A stretch of DNA of 43,267 nucleotides from an uncultured Bilophila sp. (GTDB lineage Bacteria > Desulfobacterota > Desulfovibrionia > Desulfovibrionales > Desulfovibrionaceae): the NCBI GenBank assembly GCA_902373525.1, contig CABKMN010000016.1, positions 1 to 43,267 on the forward strand. The letters run 5' to 3'. Numbering within the stretch: position 1 is the first letter of the stretch; each line of letters begins with the position of its first letter. Below are positions 9,203-18,405 of this stretch, piece after piece. Made by a program: the position numbers and the translations under genes. A model generated the notes under the pieces. The model did no database searches. It was not told where the DNA came from and saw nothing but the letters and a program-made list of their open reading frames with translations.

Positions 9203-9683
9203 GGAAGTATCCGTCCTGTAGAAGCGGAACGGTCCTATAGCAAACCGGGCGGTTCGTCCAGCGTTTTGGAGGCCGGAACATCCGCGCGTGTGGGGGAGCG
9301 TTTCGGGGCGTGGCGTCATCGCCGTCAGGAAGAGAAGGGGACGGTGTGTTTTTTTGTTGCAGAGAGAGGTTTTCCGCAAAAAAGTGCCGTTTTCGGATGT
9401 CTTGAGCGGCTGTTGCGGTGGAAACGCCGTGTTGCGGCCAGCGCGTGAGCGGAAAGGAGCTGCAAAAGGACTATGAGATTTGTCTTCTTTTTTATATAAG
9501 AAGTTCTGACGGCGAAGCGGAGAGGAGGCGGAGCTTCCTTCCCTCGGTCCGGCGCTTCTCTCATGCGGTCCGCGAAGAGGCCCGGCTTCGGTTTCGCGCG
9601 AAAGCCTCGGAGGGCCCGAGAGCGCTTTGCTCAACGCCTTCCGGCCGTTTTGCCGCGGCGACATTTTTATGCAAGGATCATGC
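9203..9683. other. Divergent intergenic region, 481 bp
   Basis: Separates the minus-strand MFS gene from the plus-strand PAS-GGDEF gene. It is less GC-rich than its surroundings at 9340-9520. A short hairpin-forming stretch, CTTCTT...AAGAAG with an AT core (about 9487-9506), is the only structure seen. The open frames crossing it lack ribosome-binding sites and are not credible genes. Promoters for both neighbours must lie here, but no hexamer pair stands out. Confidence 0.5.
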
Positions 9684-11366
9684 ATGTTCCAGAAAGAATC
9701 TTCCGAAAGACTTCCTTCGTTTCCCCTCGAATCCTCGGAGAAGCTGTGGGAATGGTATATCCCTACGGATCGGCTTTTCCTCAGCAGGGGGGCGCGGTCG
9801 GTGCTGGGCATGGAACCCGCCACCATGAGCGAATTCCTTTCCCATACGCCCGAAGGGTGTCTGCAATCCCTCTGCGAGCTGCGCGAAGGCGTGATCGCCG
9901 GAGAAAAGAGTTTTCTGGAAACCGCGTATCCCGTGGAGAGCCTGTTCGTCCGCGAGCGGCTTTTCGTGCTGGAACGGGACGAAACGGGGCGGGCCATCCG
10001 GCTTTTCGGGCAGTATGAAATTTCCTCCGGCACCCTTTCCTACATTCCTCCCGTAAGCACGACGACCAAAGGCCAGATCGGCTTCTGGGTCTGTTCGCTG
10101 GAGGAACGCACGGTGCGCTTCGACGCCAAGTGCTCGCTGCTGCTCGGGTATCCCGACGCCGTCTCCCACGTCCTTGAACTGGGCGAGTGGAAACAGCGCC
10201 TGCATCCCGAAGATCGCGGCACCTCCTGCCGGTATCAGCTCGTCTTCGAGCAGCCGCTGTTCGGTGACGAGATCACCGACGAACTCCGGGTCCTCCGGGA
10301 AGACGGGACGTACACGAAGCTGCTCCTGCGCGGCTCCGTCATCGACCGGGACGGGTTCGGTCGGGCGCGCAGCCTGTCGGGCACCTTGCAGAATTCCGAC
10401 TTCATCGAGACGCGGCAGGAAATGCAGAAGCCGGAAAACGGCTCCCTGCTTTCCGCGATCAACGCCGCCGGGGACGGCCTGTGGGACTGGAACCCCATTT
10501 CCGACGAAGTGTACTACAGCCCCCGCTGGCTCTCCATGCTCGGCTACACCTCGGAGCAGTTCCCCGGAAACCTTGAAACGTGGAAGGCGAAAATCCATCC
10601 TGAGGACTTCAAGAAGATCGTGGAGCCGCAGCGCAAGCTGGCGGATTCGCCGAAGTACGGGGACACGTTCGAATGCACCTACCGCCTGATGCGCGCCGAC
10701 GGGACGTACGCGTGGATTCTCGGGCGCGGCTATGTGACGCACCGGGACGCGAAGGGCCGGGCCACGCGCATCGTGGGCCTGCACACCAATATCACGGCTT
10801 CGCAGGCCGACCGGGAATATTTTGAGAACCTCGCCCAGAACGACGCGCTGACGGGCCTGCACAGCCGCACGTATTTCGACATCAAGCTGGCGAACATCGA
10901 GAACAAGGAAATTCGCCCCCTGAGCGTCATCTCCTGCGACGTCAACGGGTTGAAGCTGGTCAACGACTACATGGGCCACCTCGCCGGGGACAAGCTCCTC
11001 CAGACCGTGTCGGCGCTGTGCAAGGAAAGCGTCCGTACCTCCGATTGCGTGGCCCGGATGGGCGGCGACGAAATCGTCATCCTGCTCCCCTCCTGCCCCC
11101 GGAACAAGGCCGAGGAAATCCTCGTGAAGCTGCGGGGCAACTTCGACCGGCACAACGCCTGCTCCGACCAGATGCCCGCGCTGGTTTCCTTCGGGCTGGC
11201 CTGCGCGGACACGCCCGACGTGCCCGCCTCCACCATTCTCGTGGAGGCCGACCGGAACATGCTCAAGGAAAAGCGGATACAGCGCAAGGAAGCCCACGAA
11301 CGGATCAAGCGCTGGATCGAACAGAATATGGACGTCGTGGTTTCGCTCGAAGACGACCGTTATTGA
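9684..11366 (+). CDS. PAS-PAS-PAS-GGDEF diguanylate cyclase
   Basis: 560-residue cytoplasmic signalling protein with no membrane span. It has three PAS-type segments: about 15-110 (WEWYIPTDRLFL), about 130-245 (GFWVCSLEERTVRF, HPEDRG) and about 265-385 (GLWDWNPISDEVYYS, HPEDF, ADGTYAWILGRG, a PAS-PAC pair). A C-terminal GGDEF domain follows. The active site reads GGDEI (about 460-464), and an intact RxxD inhibitory site (RTSD) sits five residues before it, so product inhibition by c-di-GMP is expected. The start at 9684 is preceded by AAGGA with 6-nt spacing; the ATG at 9669 and a TTG at 9627 lack this. It is a single gene ending in an intrinsic terminator. The ligand sensed by the PAS domains is unknown. 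Confidence 0.9.
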   Translation: MFQKESSERLPSFPLESSEKLWEWYIPTDRLFLSRGARSVLGMEPATMSEFLSHTPEGCLQSLCELREGVIAGEKSFLETAYPVESLFVRERLFVLERDETGRAIRLFGQYEISSGTLSYIPPVSTTTKGQIGFWVCSLEERTVRFDAKCSLLLGYPDAVSHVLELGEWKQRLHPEDRGTSCRYQLVFEQPLFGDEITDELRVLREDGTYTKLLLRGSVIDRDGFGRARSLSGTLQNSDFIETRQEMQKPENGSLLSAINAAGDGLWDWNPISDEVYYSPRWLSMLGYTSEQFPGNLETWKAKIHPEDFKKIVEPQRKLADSPKYGDTFECTYRLMRADGTYAWILGRGYVTHRDAKGRATRIVGLHTNITASQADREYFENLAQNDALTGLHSRTYFDIKLANIENKEIRPLSVISCDVNGLKLVNDYMGHLAGDKLLQTVSALCKESVRTSDCVARMGGDEIVILLPSCPRNKAEEILVKLRGNFDRHNACSDQMPALVSFGLACADTPDVPASTILVEADRNMLKEKRIQRKEAHERIKRWIEQNMDVVVSLEDDRY

Positions 11367-11386
11367 GGCGGTCGGCAAACGATTGG

Positions 11387-11417
11387 AAGGGCATCCGAAA
11401 GGGTGCCCTTTTTCTTT
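11387..11417 (+). terminator. Intrinsic terminator of the GGDEF gene
   Basis: Ten-bp stem AAGGGCATCC/GGGTGCCCTT with a GAAA loop (one G-T wobble), followed by TTTCTTT, 20 nt after the stop codon. Confidence 0.9.
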
Positions 11418-11444
11418 GGGCAAGGCCCGTTGAGGGAGGCGGCC

Positions 11445-12458
11445 TTACTTCTGCGTTTCGAGAACGAGTTCGATGAGTTCTTGCGGTACGGAATCGCCGA
11501 ACAGTTCCCATACGGGCCGGGTCTTCCGTTTCAGTTCCGCAAGCTGTTCCGGCGTCGGCTCGACGATGCGGACGCCGAGAGCCTCAAGCCGCTCGCGGGC
11601 CTGCGGTTCCGACTGGGGCACCAGAATTGTGCGCTGATGGCGCAGGGCGTCCTTCGCCGCTTCCCGCAGCAGGCGTTTGGCCTGCGGGTCCAGCCCGTTC
11701 CACCATACCGAATTGGCGCTCAGGATGTGCATCGCGTAGTTGTGACGGGACAGATAGCCGTACCGCAGCGCGTCCGCGTGCCCCGCGTCCCGGAGGATCG
11801 AGAGCACGTTGCCCTCGGCGTCCACGACGTCCCGTTTGAGCGCATCGTGGGTTTCCCACCAGGCGAGGGGAAGGGGGCGCATGCCGAGAGCTTTGGCGAC
11901 CTCGGCCTCGACCGGCGAACATGTCGTTCTGATACGAAGTCCCACCAAATCCTTCGGAGAGCGGATCGGCTTTCGCGTGCTGAAGAAATCCCGGTATCCG
12001 TACTCGTTGTACATGATCGGTCGGAGTCCCGCCTCGTCGAATTTCTTTTGAAAGAAGGCCCCGAGCGGCCCCGTATCGAGGGACGCGTAGAGGGCTTCCT
12101 GATGGTTCCCGTCGGTGATGTACGGCAGGTCGAACACCATGAGCGACGGGATCGTCGACGTCAGGTTGGAGCTGGTGCAGGAGGCCATTTCGAGGTTCCC
12201 CCGCAATACCTCCCTGAGCATGGCGGCGTCGTTTCCCAGAATGTTGTTGGGAAACAGCGCGATGGTGATTTTGTTGCCGGAGCGTTCCGCCGCCAGTTCC
12301 GCGAATCGTTTCAGGGCCAGCGTGGTGTGGTGCCCGGAAGGACAAGAATTGGCGATGCGGCAGCGCAGGGCCGGCCCGGTATACGTCGGGTATGCGAGGG
12401 CGGCGCCTGCGAAAACGGACAGGCAGAGGAAGCAGCTCCAAAGGCAGGTGGCTTTCAT
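11445..12458 (-). CDS. TRAP transporter solute-binding protein (orphan DctP)
   Basis: 337 residues with a Sec signal peptide ending near ALA-YPTYTG. DctP family: periplasmic high-affinity binding of carboxylate-type solutes for a TRAP permease. The conserved substrate-binding Arg region is GLRIRTTCSP (about 164-173). No DctQ or DctM gene is adjacent; the gene lies 41 bp downstream of a MATE exporter gene. It belongs to the same subfamily as the DctP at 21105-22124, sharing EYGYRxF, SPVExEVAKALGM and a C-terminal L-x-TQK, so it may feed that permease or another encoded elsewhere. AGGAG precedes the ATG by 8 nt. Confidence 0.88.
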   Translation of the reverse strand: MKATCLWSCFLCLSVFAGAALAYPTYTGPALRCRIANSCPSGHHTTLALKRFAELAAERSGNKITIALFPNNILGNDAAMLREVLRGNLEMASCTSSNLTSTIPSLMVFDLPYITDGNHQEALYASLDTGPLGAFFQKKFDEAGLRPIMYNEYGYRDFFSTRKPIRSPKDLVGLRIRTTCSPVEAEVAKALGMRPLPLAWWETHDALKRDVVDAEGNVLSILRDAGHADALRYGYLSRHNYAMHILSANSVWWNGLDPQAKRLLREAAKDALRHQRTILVPQSEPQARERLEALGVRIVEPTPEQLAELKRKTRPVWELFGDSVPQELIELVLETQK

Positions 12459-12499
12459 GGTCGTTTCTCCTCGCCCCACGTCTCCAGCGGCTGGAGGGT

Positions 12500-13858
12500 T
12501 CAGCGGGGCTTGAGCATGGACTTGAAGTTGAAGAGGAAAATGCCGAATACGATGGCCGTTCCGGCCACGTCGGCGATGAGCTCCGCATAGAGCAGGCCGT
12601 CGGTGCCGAAGCCGAGGCGCGGCAGGATGAAGCAGAGGGGGAGCAGGATGACGAGCTTGCGCATCATGGCCCCGAGCAGCGAGAGCTTGGTGCGCCCGAG
12701 CGCCATGAAGGTGCGCTGGCAGGCGTACAGGATGCCGATGAACATCATGCCGCCGAAGTAGATGCGGATGGCGGGCACGGCGATGTCCATGATCCGGGCG
12801 GAATCGGTGAACGGCGCGATGAACGCGGCGGGAAAGAGCATGATGAGCCAGCTGATCACGCTGGTGAATCCGAAGGAGCAGGCCAGAATGCGGGTGTAGG
12901 TCCCCTTCACGCGTTCGGGGATGCCCGCGCCGTAGTTGTAGCTCATGATGGGCACGGCCCCCTGACACAGCCCGTCCACGGGAAGGCGCAGCAACTGCTC
13001 GATGCTGAACAGGACGGTCATGGTGCCGACGTAGTAGTCGTTGCCGTAGTGCTGCATGCCCGCGTTCATGACCAGCGGGACGATGCAGTCCGTCACCTGC
13101 ACGAAGAAGGGGGAAAGCCCGAGCAGGATGACGGGCGTGAGCACCCGGAAATCCAGTCTGAGGAACTGCCTGCGGAAACGCAGGATGGTCTGCTTGCCGA
13201 GGAAGAAGGCGAATATCCACGCGGCGCTGACGGTCTGGCTGCAAATCGTGGCCAGCGCCGCGCCCTTACAGCCCATCTCCAGCCCGTAGATGAAGATCGG
13301 GTCGAGGAGGATGTTGAGGGCCGCCCCGATGAGCACGGTGAGCATGCTCGTCTTGGCGAAGCCCTGCCCGGAAATGTAGTAGTTCAGCCCGAGGGTGAGC
13401 TGGACCGCCGGGGTGCCGAGCAGGTACAGCGAAAAGTAGTCCATCGCGTAGCCGATGGTCTGTTCGCTGGCTCCGAACAGAAGCAGGGCCGGGCGCATGA
13501 TCAGGAAGCACAGCCCGGCGAGGACCACGGACATGACCAGCAGGAACACGCAGGACGCGCCGAGGATGCGTTCCGCCTTCTCGTTGTCGCCGCGTCCCAT
13601 GGCGATGGAGGCGAGCGGCGCGCCGCCCATGCCCGCGAGGAAGGAAAAGGCCGAGATGATCAGGATGACGGGAAACGCGACCCCCAGCCCCGCCAGCGCC
13701 AGCGGCCCGACCTCGGGGATTCTGCCCACGAAGATACGGTCCACGACGTTGTAGAGCAGGTTGACCACCTGTGCCAGAATGCTCGGGATGCCGAACCGCA
13801 ACAGCAGCCTGCCGATGGGCGCCGTCGCCAGTTCGCCGGCGGAATCCGTGTGAGCCAT
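12500..13858 (-). CDS. MATE family efflux transporter
   Basis: 452 residues with about 12 membrane spans in two halves (N-half APIGRLLLRFGIPSILAQ..., C-half from about 225). The pattern is typical of MepA-like MATE exporters, which expel cationic drugs or metabolites using a Na+ or H+ gradient. Length is normal for the family. GGAG lies 8 nt before the ATG. It follows a TetR-type gene in the same direction and precedes an orphan DctP gene, so the three may form one drug- or metabolite-responsive unit. Confidence 0.9.
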   Translation of the reverse strand: MAHTDSAGELATAPIGRLLLRFGIPSILAQVVNLLYNVVDRIFVGRIPEVGPLALAGLGVAFPVILIISAFSFLAGMGGAPLASIAMGRGDNEKAERILGASCVFLLVMSVVLAGLCFLIMRPALLLFGASEQTIGYAMDYFSLYLLGTPAVQLTLGLNYYISGQGFAKTSMLTVLIGAALNILLDPIFIYGLEMGCKGAALATICSQTVSAAWIFAFFLGKQTILRFRRQFLRLDFRVLTPVILLGLSPFFVQVTDCIVPLVMNAGMQHYGNDYYVGTMTVLFSIEQLLRLPVDGLCQGAVPIMSYNYGAGIPERVKGTYTRILACSFGFTSVISWLIMLFPAAFIAPFTDSARIMDIAVPAIRIYFGGMMFIGILYACQRTFMALGRTKLSLLGAMMRKLVILLPLCFILPRLGFGTDGLLYAELIADVAGTAIVFGIFLFNFKSMLKPR

Positions 13859-13934
13859 GATGCCGTCTCCTTACCTCAGGGAATGGCGTCCTCCGAACGG
13901 CGGGGCCGTCGAAAAAAGGGCGCACTTCAGGACG

Positions 13935-13956
13935 CCGACAATCGGAAGATTGTCGG
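13935..13956. promoter_or_regulatory. Perfect 9-bp palindrome upstream of MATE gene
   Basis: CCGACAATC-GGAA-GATTGTCGG lies in the 135-bp gap between the tetR-type gene and the MATE gene. Such dyads are typical operators of TetR-family repressors. It could instead be a weak minus-strand terminator of the regulator gene, as TTTTTT follows 17 nt downstream. Confidence 0.5.
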
Positions 13957-13993
13957 GATGCCGGATACGCGGGCCGTCGCGGGGAGCGGTCCG

Positions 13994-14629
13994 TTATCGC
14001 GTCAGTCGGGAAAAGAAGCCCTCGATGAAAAGGTCGATGGGCGCCGTGTCCAGTTCCAGATTCGCGCGTTGCAGCGCTCCCTCCCAGCCGTACCAGAAGA
14101 GGGCCGCAAGCCGGTCGCAGTCCAGTTCCGGGGAGAGTTCCCCGGTCTCCTGCGCGAGCCGCAACCCGTGCGCGAGGGCGGCCTGCCAGTCCGCAAAGAC
14201 CGCCGCAAGCTGGGCGCGGAAGCTCTCCGGCAGCGTGTTGACCTCCTGCGCCAGCTTGCCGACCAGACAGCCGGAGCGGCAGTCCGTCCGCACCATGCCG
14301 TCGCGCACTTCGTCGACGAAGGCGCGGAGGCGATCCCGCAGGGGACGGGAGGCGTCCCCGAGGCAGCGTTCCAGCTTCCGAATGACGGACACCCTGTACC
14401 GTTCGACAAGCTCGGTGCCGAACCCTTCCTTCGTCTTGAAATAATAGTAGAAGGAGCACCTCGAAATGCCCGTGCGCTGCAATATCTCGTCCACGCCCAC
14501 CGCCGAAAAGCCCTTTTCCGTCACGACTTCCGTCCCGGCGATCAGGAGCATTTCGCGGGTCTGGAGCTTGTCGCGGTGTTGCTTGGGAGGGCGTCCCCGG
14601 CCTCTGACGGTCTGTTCGTCGTTTGTCAT
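13994..14629 (-). CDS. TetR/AcrR family repressor
   Basis: 211 residues. The N-terminal helix-turn-helix is clear (VGVDEILQRTGISRCSFYYYFKTKEG, about 46-71), preceded by a basic tail RGRGRPPKQ. The C-terminal ligand domain contains CRSGCLVGKLAQE, as in NemR/AcrR-type regulators of efflux and electrophile response. The start at 14629 is the only ATG near the domain; the upstream TTG at 14665 lies in promoter-like sequence. It probably represses the downstream MATE gene and perhaps the DctP gene; an inverted repeat at 13935-13956 is a candidate operator. Confidence 0.85.
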   Translation of the reverse strand: MTNDEQTVRGRGRPPKQHRDKLQTREMLLIAGTEVVTEKGFSAVGVDEILQRTGISRCSFYYYFKTKEGFGTELVERYRVSVIRKLERCLGDASRPLRDRLRAFVDEVRDGMVRTDCRSGCLVGKLAQEVNTLPESFRAQLAAVFADWQAALAHGLRLAQETGELSPELDCDRLAALFWYGWEGALQRANLELDTAPIDLFIEGFFSRLTR

Positions 14630-14636
14630 GGCGCTA

Positions 14637-14665
14637 TTTTTAGACTGGTGTGTATGAAAAATCAA
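14637..14665 (-). promoter_or_regulatory. Candidate promoter of the tetR-type gene
   Basis: TTGATT (14660-14665) and TAAAAA (14637-14642) are separated by exactly 17 bp, each matching four of six consensus bases. Transcription would begin almost at the ATG, and no Shine-Dalgarno sequence precedes the ATG, so the mRNA may be leaderless. Confidence 0.35.
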
Positions 14666-14784
14666 CAGAAAAAATCATGCGTTGTTTCAGGTCATTGAGA
14701 ACCATCACCCGGAGAGGAAAACGGGCGGCGCGCCCGCCGGGAAGGCGGAATGCGGAGCCGTGCCGCGCGTGACGTCGGAAGGCC

Positions 14785-14824
14785 GAAAAAAGGCCGACGT
14801 TGCCCGGTTCGGGGACGTCGGCCT
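14785..14824 (-). terminator. Intrinsic terminator of the amidohydrolase gene
   Basis: On the minus strand, AGGCCGACGT and ACGTCGGCCT form a 10-bp stem followed by TTTTTT, 22 bp after the stop codon. Confidence 0.88.
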
Positions 14825-14846
14825 CGGTTGTGAAGGAGAAAAGGGA

Positions 14847-16454
14847 TCAGAGCGTGAAGACGGTGTTCCCGCCGACGACGGTTTCGAGCACGCGGATGTC
14901 GCGCAGGGCTTCGGGCGCGCATTCCAGCGGGTTGGCGTCGAGCAGGATGAAGTCGGCGAACTTGCCCGGCTCCAGCGAGCCCCGGTCCTTTTCCTCGAAA
15001 TGCTGCCACGCGGCGTTGATGGTGTGGGCGCGCAGGGCTTCCCGCACGGAGATGCGCTGGTCGGGGCCGAGGACCTTGCCCGAAGAGGTGAGGCGGTTCA
15101 CGCAGGCCCAGATGGACAGGAAGGGCTTGACCGGCGTGATCGGCGTGTCGCAGTGCGACGTGCAGACGTAGCCGCGATCGATGGCCGAGCGGATGGGGTC
15201 CATGCGCGCGGCGCGTTCCGGCCCGAGGAAGATGTCGCGGTGCCGGTCGCCCCAGTAGTAGACGTGCGGTACGAAGAACGTGGGCGTGAAGCCCGCCTTG
15301 CCGAGCCGGTCCAACTGATCGTCCCGAATGGTCTGGGCGTGGATCAGGATGTGACGGCAGCCTTCGCGGGGGTACTTGGCCTGTGCGGCTTCAAGGGCGT
15401 CCAGCGCGTCGTCCATGGCCCCGTCGCCGTTCGCATGGATGAGGAACTGCCCGTTCCGGTGCGCCTCCTCGACGATGGCGAAGAGTTCCTCCCGGGAATA
15501 GGCGGGGTAGCCCCGGTAATCGGGATCGCCCTTGAACGGGGTATGGTAGGGCTTGGACAGGGAGGCGGTGAAGCCCTGCAACGAGCCGTCGCTCATGATC
15601 TTGACGCCGCCGGTGGTCACCTGCCCCTCGAAGTGCAGGCGCGGGTCGTTTCGATCCAGATAGTAGTAGGGGTTGATGTGCGCGCGGACGGCGAGCAGTC
15701 CCCGCTCGCAGGTTTCCCGCAGGGCCTCGGCGCTCTCGTAGTCGAGCACGCCCGCGTCCAGCGCGGTGGTGATGCCGCGCGCCGCATAGACCTCCCGCGA
15801 GGTTCTGGCGATGTTCTGCACCTGATGTTCGCGGGAAAACACGGGCAGGCGCGGCGAAACCAGATCGAACAGGGCGCGTTCCTCGACTACGCCGTGCAGC
15901 GAACCGTCGGCCTCGTGGCGGATGACCCCGCCCTCGGGATCGGGGGTGTCGCGGTCGATGCCCAGCGCGGCGAACCCGGCGCTGTTCAGCGCCCCGAAGT
16001 GGATGGAAATATGCTGTACGAGGATGGGATGTTCGGTGCTGACGGAATCGAGTTCCGCACGGGTGGGGAAGCGTTTTTCCTCCATCAGCGTGTCGTCGAA
16101 GCCGTAGGACAGAATCCATTCCCCGGCGGGCGTCTTCGCGGCGCGTTCGCGCAGCCGGGAGAGGCAGTCCTCAAGCGTGCGGCAGGTGCCGATGGGCGGG
16201 GAATTGAGGTCTTCCCAGTCCAGCATCGACGCCGTGAGCAGGATATGCCCGTGCGCGTCGTAAAAGCCGGGCATGACGGTTTTCCCTTCCATGTCGCGGC
16301 GGACCGTGTCCGGGCCGATGAAGGGGGCGAGGTCTTCGAGGGTGCCCACGGCGAGGATGCGGTCCCCGTCGAGCGCGATGGCCGAGGCCACGGTATCGTG
16401 CGCGTCCAGCGTCAGGATGACGGCGTTGAACAGCAGTCGGCTGGCATAAGGCAT
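14847..16454 (-). CDS. Amidohydrolase, YtcJ-like
   Basis: 535 residues, the usual length of the YtcJ branch of amidohydrolase family 3. The metal-binding HxH is in GFYDAHGHI (about 63-71). Further conserved blocks are GGVKIMSDGSLQG, LIHANGDGAMDDALDAL, HILIHAQ and TSHCDTPITP. The closing segment GSLEPGKFADFILLDANPL is typical. These enzymes hydrolyse amide or cyclic imide-like bonds; the substrate here is not predictable. No signal peptide, so it is cytosolic. It lies downstream of a sodium symporter gene on the same strand, which may import the substrate. Confidence 0.88.
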   Translation of the reverse strand: MPYASRLLFNAVILTLDAHDTVASAIALDGDRILAVGTLEDLAPFIGPDTVRRDMEGKTVMPGFYDAHGHILLTASMLDWEDLNSPPIGTCRTLEDCLSRLRERAAKTPAGEWILSYGFDDTLMEEKRFPTRAELDSVSTEHPILVQHISIHFGALNSAGFAALGIDRDTPDPEGGVIRHEADGSLHGVVEERALFDLVSPRLPVFSREHQVQNIARTSREVYAARGITTALDAGVLDYESAEALRETCERGLLAVRAHINPYYYLDRNDPRLHFEGQVTTGGVKIMSDGSLQGFTASLSKPYHTPFKGDPDYRGYPAYSREELFAIVEEAHRNGQFLIHANGDGAMDDALDALEAAQAKYPREGCRHILIHAQTIRDDQLDRLGKAGFTPTFFVPHVYYWGDRHRDIFLGPERAARMDPIRSAIDRGYVCTSHCDTPITPVKPFLSIWACVNRLTSSGKVLGPDQRISVREALRAHTINAAWQHFEEKDRGSLEPGKFADFILLDANPLECAPEALRDIRVLETVVGGNTVFTL

Positions 16455-16722
16455 AGGCGGACTCCTTGCGGATCAGAGGCGGTTGGTCCGGGGCGCGTGA
16501 CGCTCGGGGCGATGCCGTGAGCGCCGTCGGAGCGAGCCGGACGGGCAAGAGGCTTGGCATGTGGTTCCGGCCCCGACGTTCGCGGAGCGGAACGGCTGGC
16601 GGAAACGGCGCGGAACGCGGGAGCGGGGACGGGCGTCCTCCCCCGCCGGAAACCGCGCCGCCGCACGTTCGCCGGACCGCTTCCGAAACGGCTTGCGGCC
16701 CGGAAGCGGCCCGGCGATGCGG

Positions 16723-18102
16723 TTAGAGCGCCGGCTTTCGTATCAGCTTGAGGAAGTGCATGATGATGGGGATGCCGACGGCCATGCCCAGAAAAATCCA
16801 CGCGAGGGGGAAGCTCTCGCTCGGTGCGAAGGGCATGGACACCGTGACCGTCGTGTCGAAGATGAACAGCAGGCAGACGTTCATGACGCCGATTTCCACG
16901 GCCACGGGAGTACGGAATTCGGGATCGGCGATGCGCAGGAGCAGCAGGCCCGACGCCGCCGTGCCCGTGCAGTAGCCGAACAGGGCGAGGCAGCGCTCGA
17001 AGCCGTATTCGGGGGAGCGGCGTCCGAACCACAGGCACAGGGCGAGGGTGACGGCGGTGGCCACGACGATCGACAGCACGAAGGGCATGAGGATGTCCTG
17101 AAGGCTGCTGAACCGGATGCCCATGAACACGGAACAGATCATGAAGTCCACCGTCATGTTGGTGATGCGGTGGCAGGTTTCGTTGTCGAGCAGGGTGTTG
17201 ATGCGACGGGCCTTCATGAACTTGCGCACGCCCATCGCCACGAGCATGCCCCAGAAGAACAGCATGCCGAAGCCGAGCCCCCTGAGGGCCTGCGGCGCGT
17301 ACAGGGTCCAGGCCACGGCCACGAGATAGGCGAGGCCGTAGGTGGCGGCCATGAGGCCCATGTGGAACCCGAACGAGTCGATGTTCGCGGGGTGCGTGGT
17401 GCTGAAGGCGCAGGACGGGTTGTCGCCCTCGTCGCGCAGGCCGCGCAGCAGGCAGCGGGGCAGGCCCTTGCTGTCCTCGCAGGCGGCCCAGCCCTTCTTG
17501 ATCCCGTACAGGGCCAGCGGCACGCCCACCAGACCGGCGACGAGGAAGCCCACGGCGGCGAAGGCCAGCCCCGTGTTGACGGCGTTGGCGGTCTTGTAGG
17601 TGGTTTCCCAGATGGTGGCGTAGGCCTGCGTCTGACCCGGTCCCTGCGTGAAGCCCGAGCCGAGCAGGTAGCCGTTGACGGTGTCGAACCCCCCGCCGAA
17701 GAGGTCGGCCCAGGCGGCGAAGATACCCTTGCCGAGCAGGGCCTGAATGCAGAACATCATGGTGAACAGCAGGGCGATCCACAGCGCCCCGCGCAGGACG
17801 ACCTTGCTGTTGTCCGTTTTCCGGGCGGATTCGAGGAACCCGATGCCGACGAAGCCGAAGGCGAACAGGTGGAAGGTGAGCGTGCCGAACGGGGCCTGAT
17901 CGATTGCCTTCCAGCCTTCCGTGGTCGGCACGCCGAGCCATCCGGCGTTGATGAGCACGAAGCCGATGAGCCCGCCGATCAGGGACGCGGGAAACAGTAT
18001 CCGTTGAAGAAACGGAACTTTCGCCCGGAGGTAGGTCCCGAGCATGAGCAGGATGCCGATCCAGATGAAGGCCACGATGGACGGAAAAAACGATGCTTCC
18101 AT
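16723..18102 (-). CDS. Sodium:glutamate symporter-like protein (GltS family)
   Basis: 459 residues with about 11-12 membrane spans. Two pseudo-repeat blocks typical of GltS-type carriers are visible: LGSGFTQGPGQTQAYA (about 145-160) and GYCTGTAASGLLLLRIADPE (about 375-394). Both are Gly-rich re-entrant regions. GltS proteins import glutamate with Na+. Here both Gly-rich motifs depart from the E. coli form and the protein is about 50 residues longer, so another amino or carboxylic acid is possible. AGGAG lies 5 nt before the ATG. Together with the downstream amidohydrolase it could form an uptake-and-hydrolysis pair. Confidence 0.8.
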   Translation of the reverse strand: MEASFFPSIVAFIWIGILLMLGTYLRAKVPFLQRILFPASLIGGLIGFVLINAGWLGVPTTEGWKAIDQAPFGTLTFHLFAFGFVGIGFLESARKTDNSKVVLRGALWIALLFTMMFCIQALLGKGIFAAWADLFGGGFDTVNGYLLGSGFTQGPGQTQAYATIWETTYKTANAVNTGLAFAAVGFLVAGLVGVPLALYGIKKGWAACEDSKGLPRCLLRGLRDEGDNPSCAFSTTHPANIDSFGFHMGLMAATYGLAYLVAVAWTLYAPQALRGLGFGMLFFWGMLVAMGVRKFMKARRINTLLDNETCHRITNMTVDFMICSVFMGIRFSSLQDILMPFVLSIVVATAVTLALCLWFGRRSPEYGFERCLALFGYCTGTAASGLLLLRIADPEFRTPVAVEIGVMNVCLLFIFDTTVTVSMPFAPSESFPLAWIFLGMAVGIPIIMHFLKLIRKPAL

Positions 18103-18405
18103 AAAAACTCCTCTCCCGTAATGTTTGTGCGGTCCGGCGACCGTAAGCGGCGTTGAACACCGGCGGCGTCCGTATGGTCCCCTCCTCGGGACGCCGTCGG
18201 GGATTGTTCACTAAAAGAACGCGATACGCAAGCACGGCGGCGGCAAAACACGGCTCCTCGGTCCGCGGTTCCGCCCGATGTCCGGCGGTGCGTCGGAAAA
18301 AAGGGGAAGGGCGGCGGTGCGCGGGAGAACGTCGGGACGGGAAGGAGGATGCGGGTGAGGAAAGGCGGCGGGGAACGGTCCGTTCTCCCGCCGCCGTGCG
18401 GAAGG
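18103..18405. other. Intergenic region upstream of the GltS-like gene, 303 bp
   Basis: Contains the leader of the symporter gene and the terminator of the upstream phosphoribosyltransferase gene at 18361-18395. No gene recognised. TTTTAGTGAACAATCCCC (minus strand, around 18200) is an AT-richer island that may hold the symporter promoter. Confidence 0.45.
18361..18395 (-). terminator. Intrinsic terminator of the phosphoribosyltransferase gene
   Basis: Long GC stem (GGCGGCGGG... pairing with its complement around a GTC loop, one bulge), followed on the minus strand by TTTCCT, 10 bp after the stop codon. Confidence 0.8.

Noticed and set aside
14682..16520. 612-codon plus-strand open frame across the amidohydrolase gene
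   Set aside because: Antisense shadow; the minus-strand frame has the full amidohydrolase motif set.
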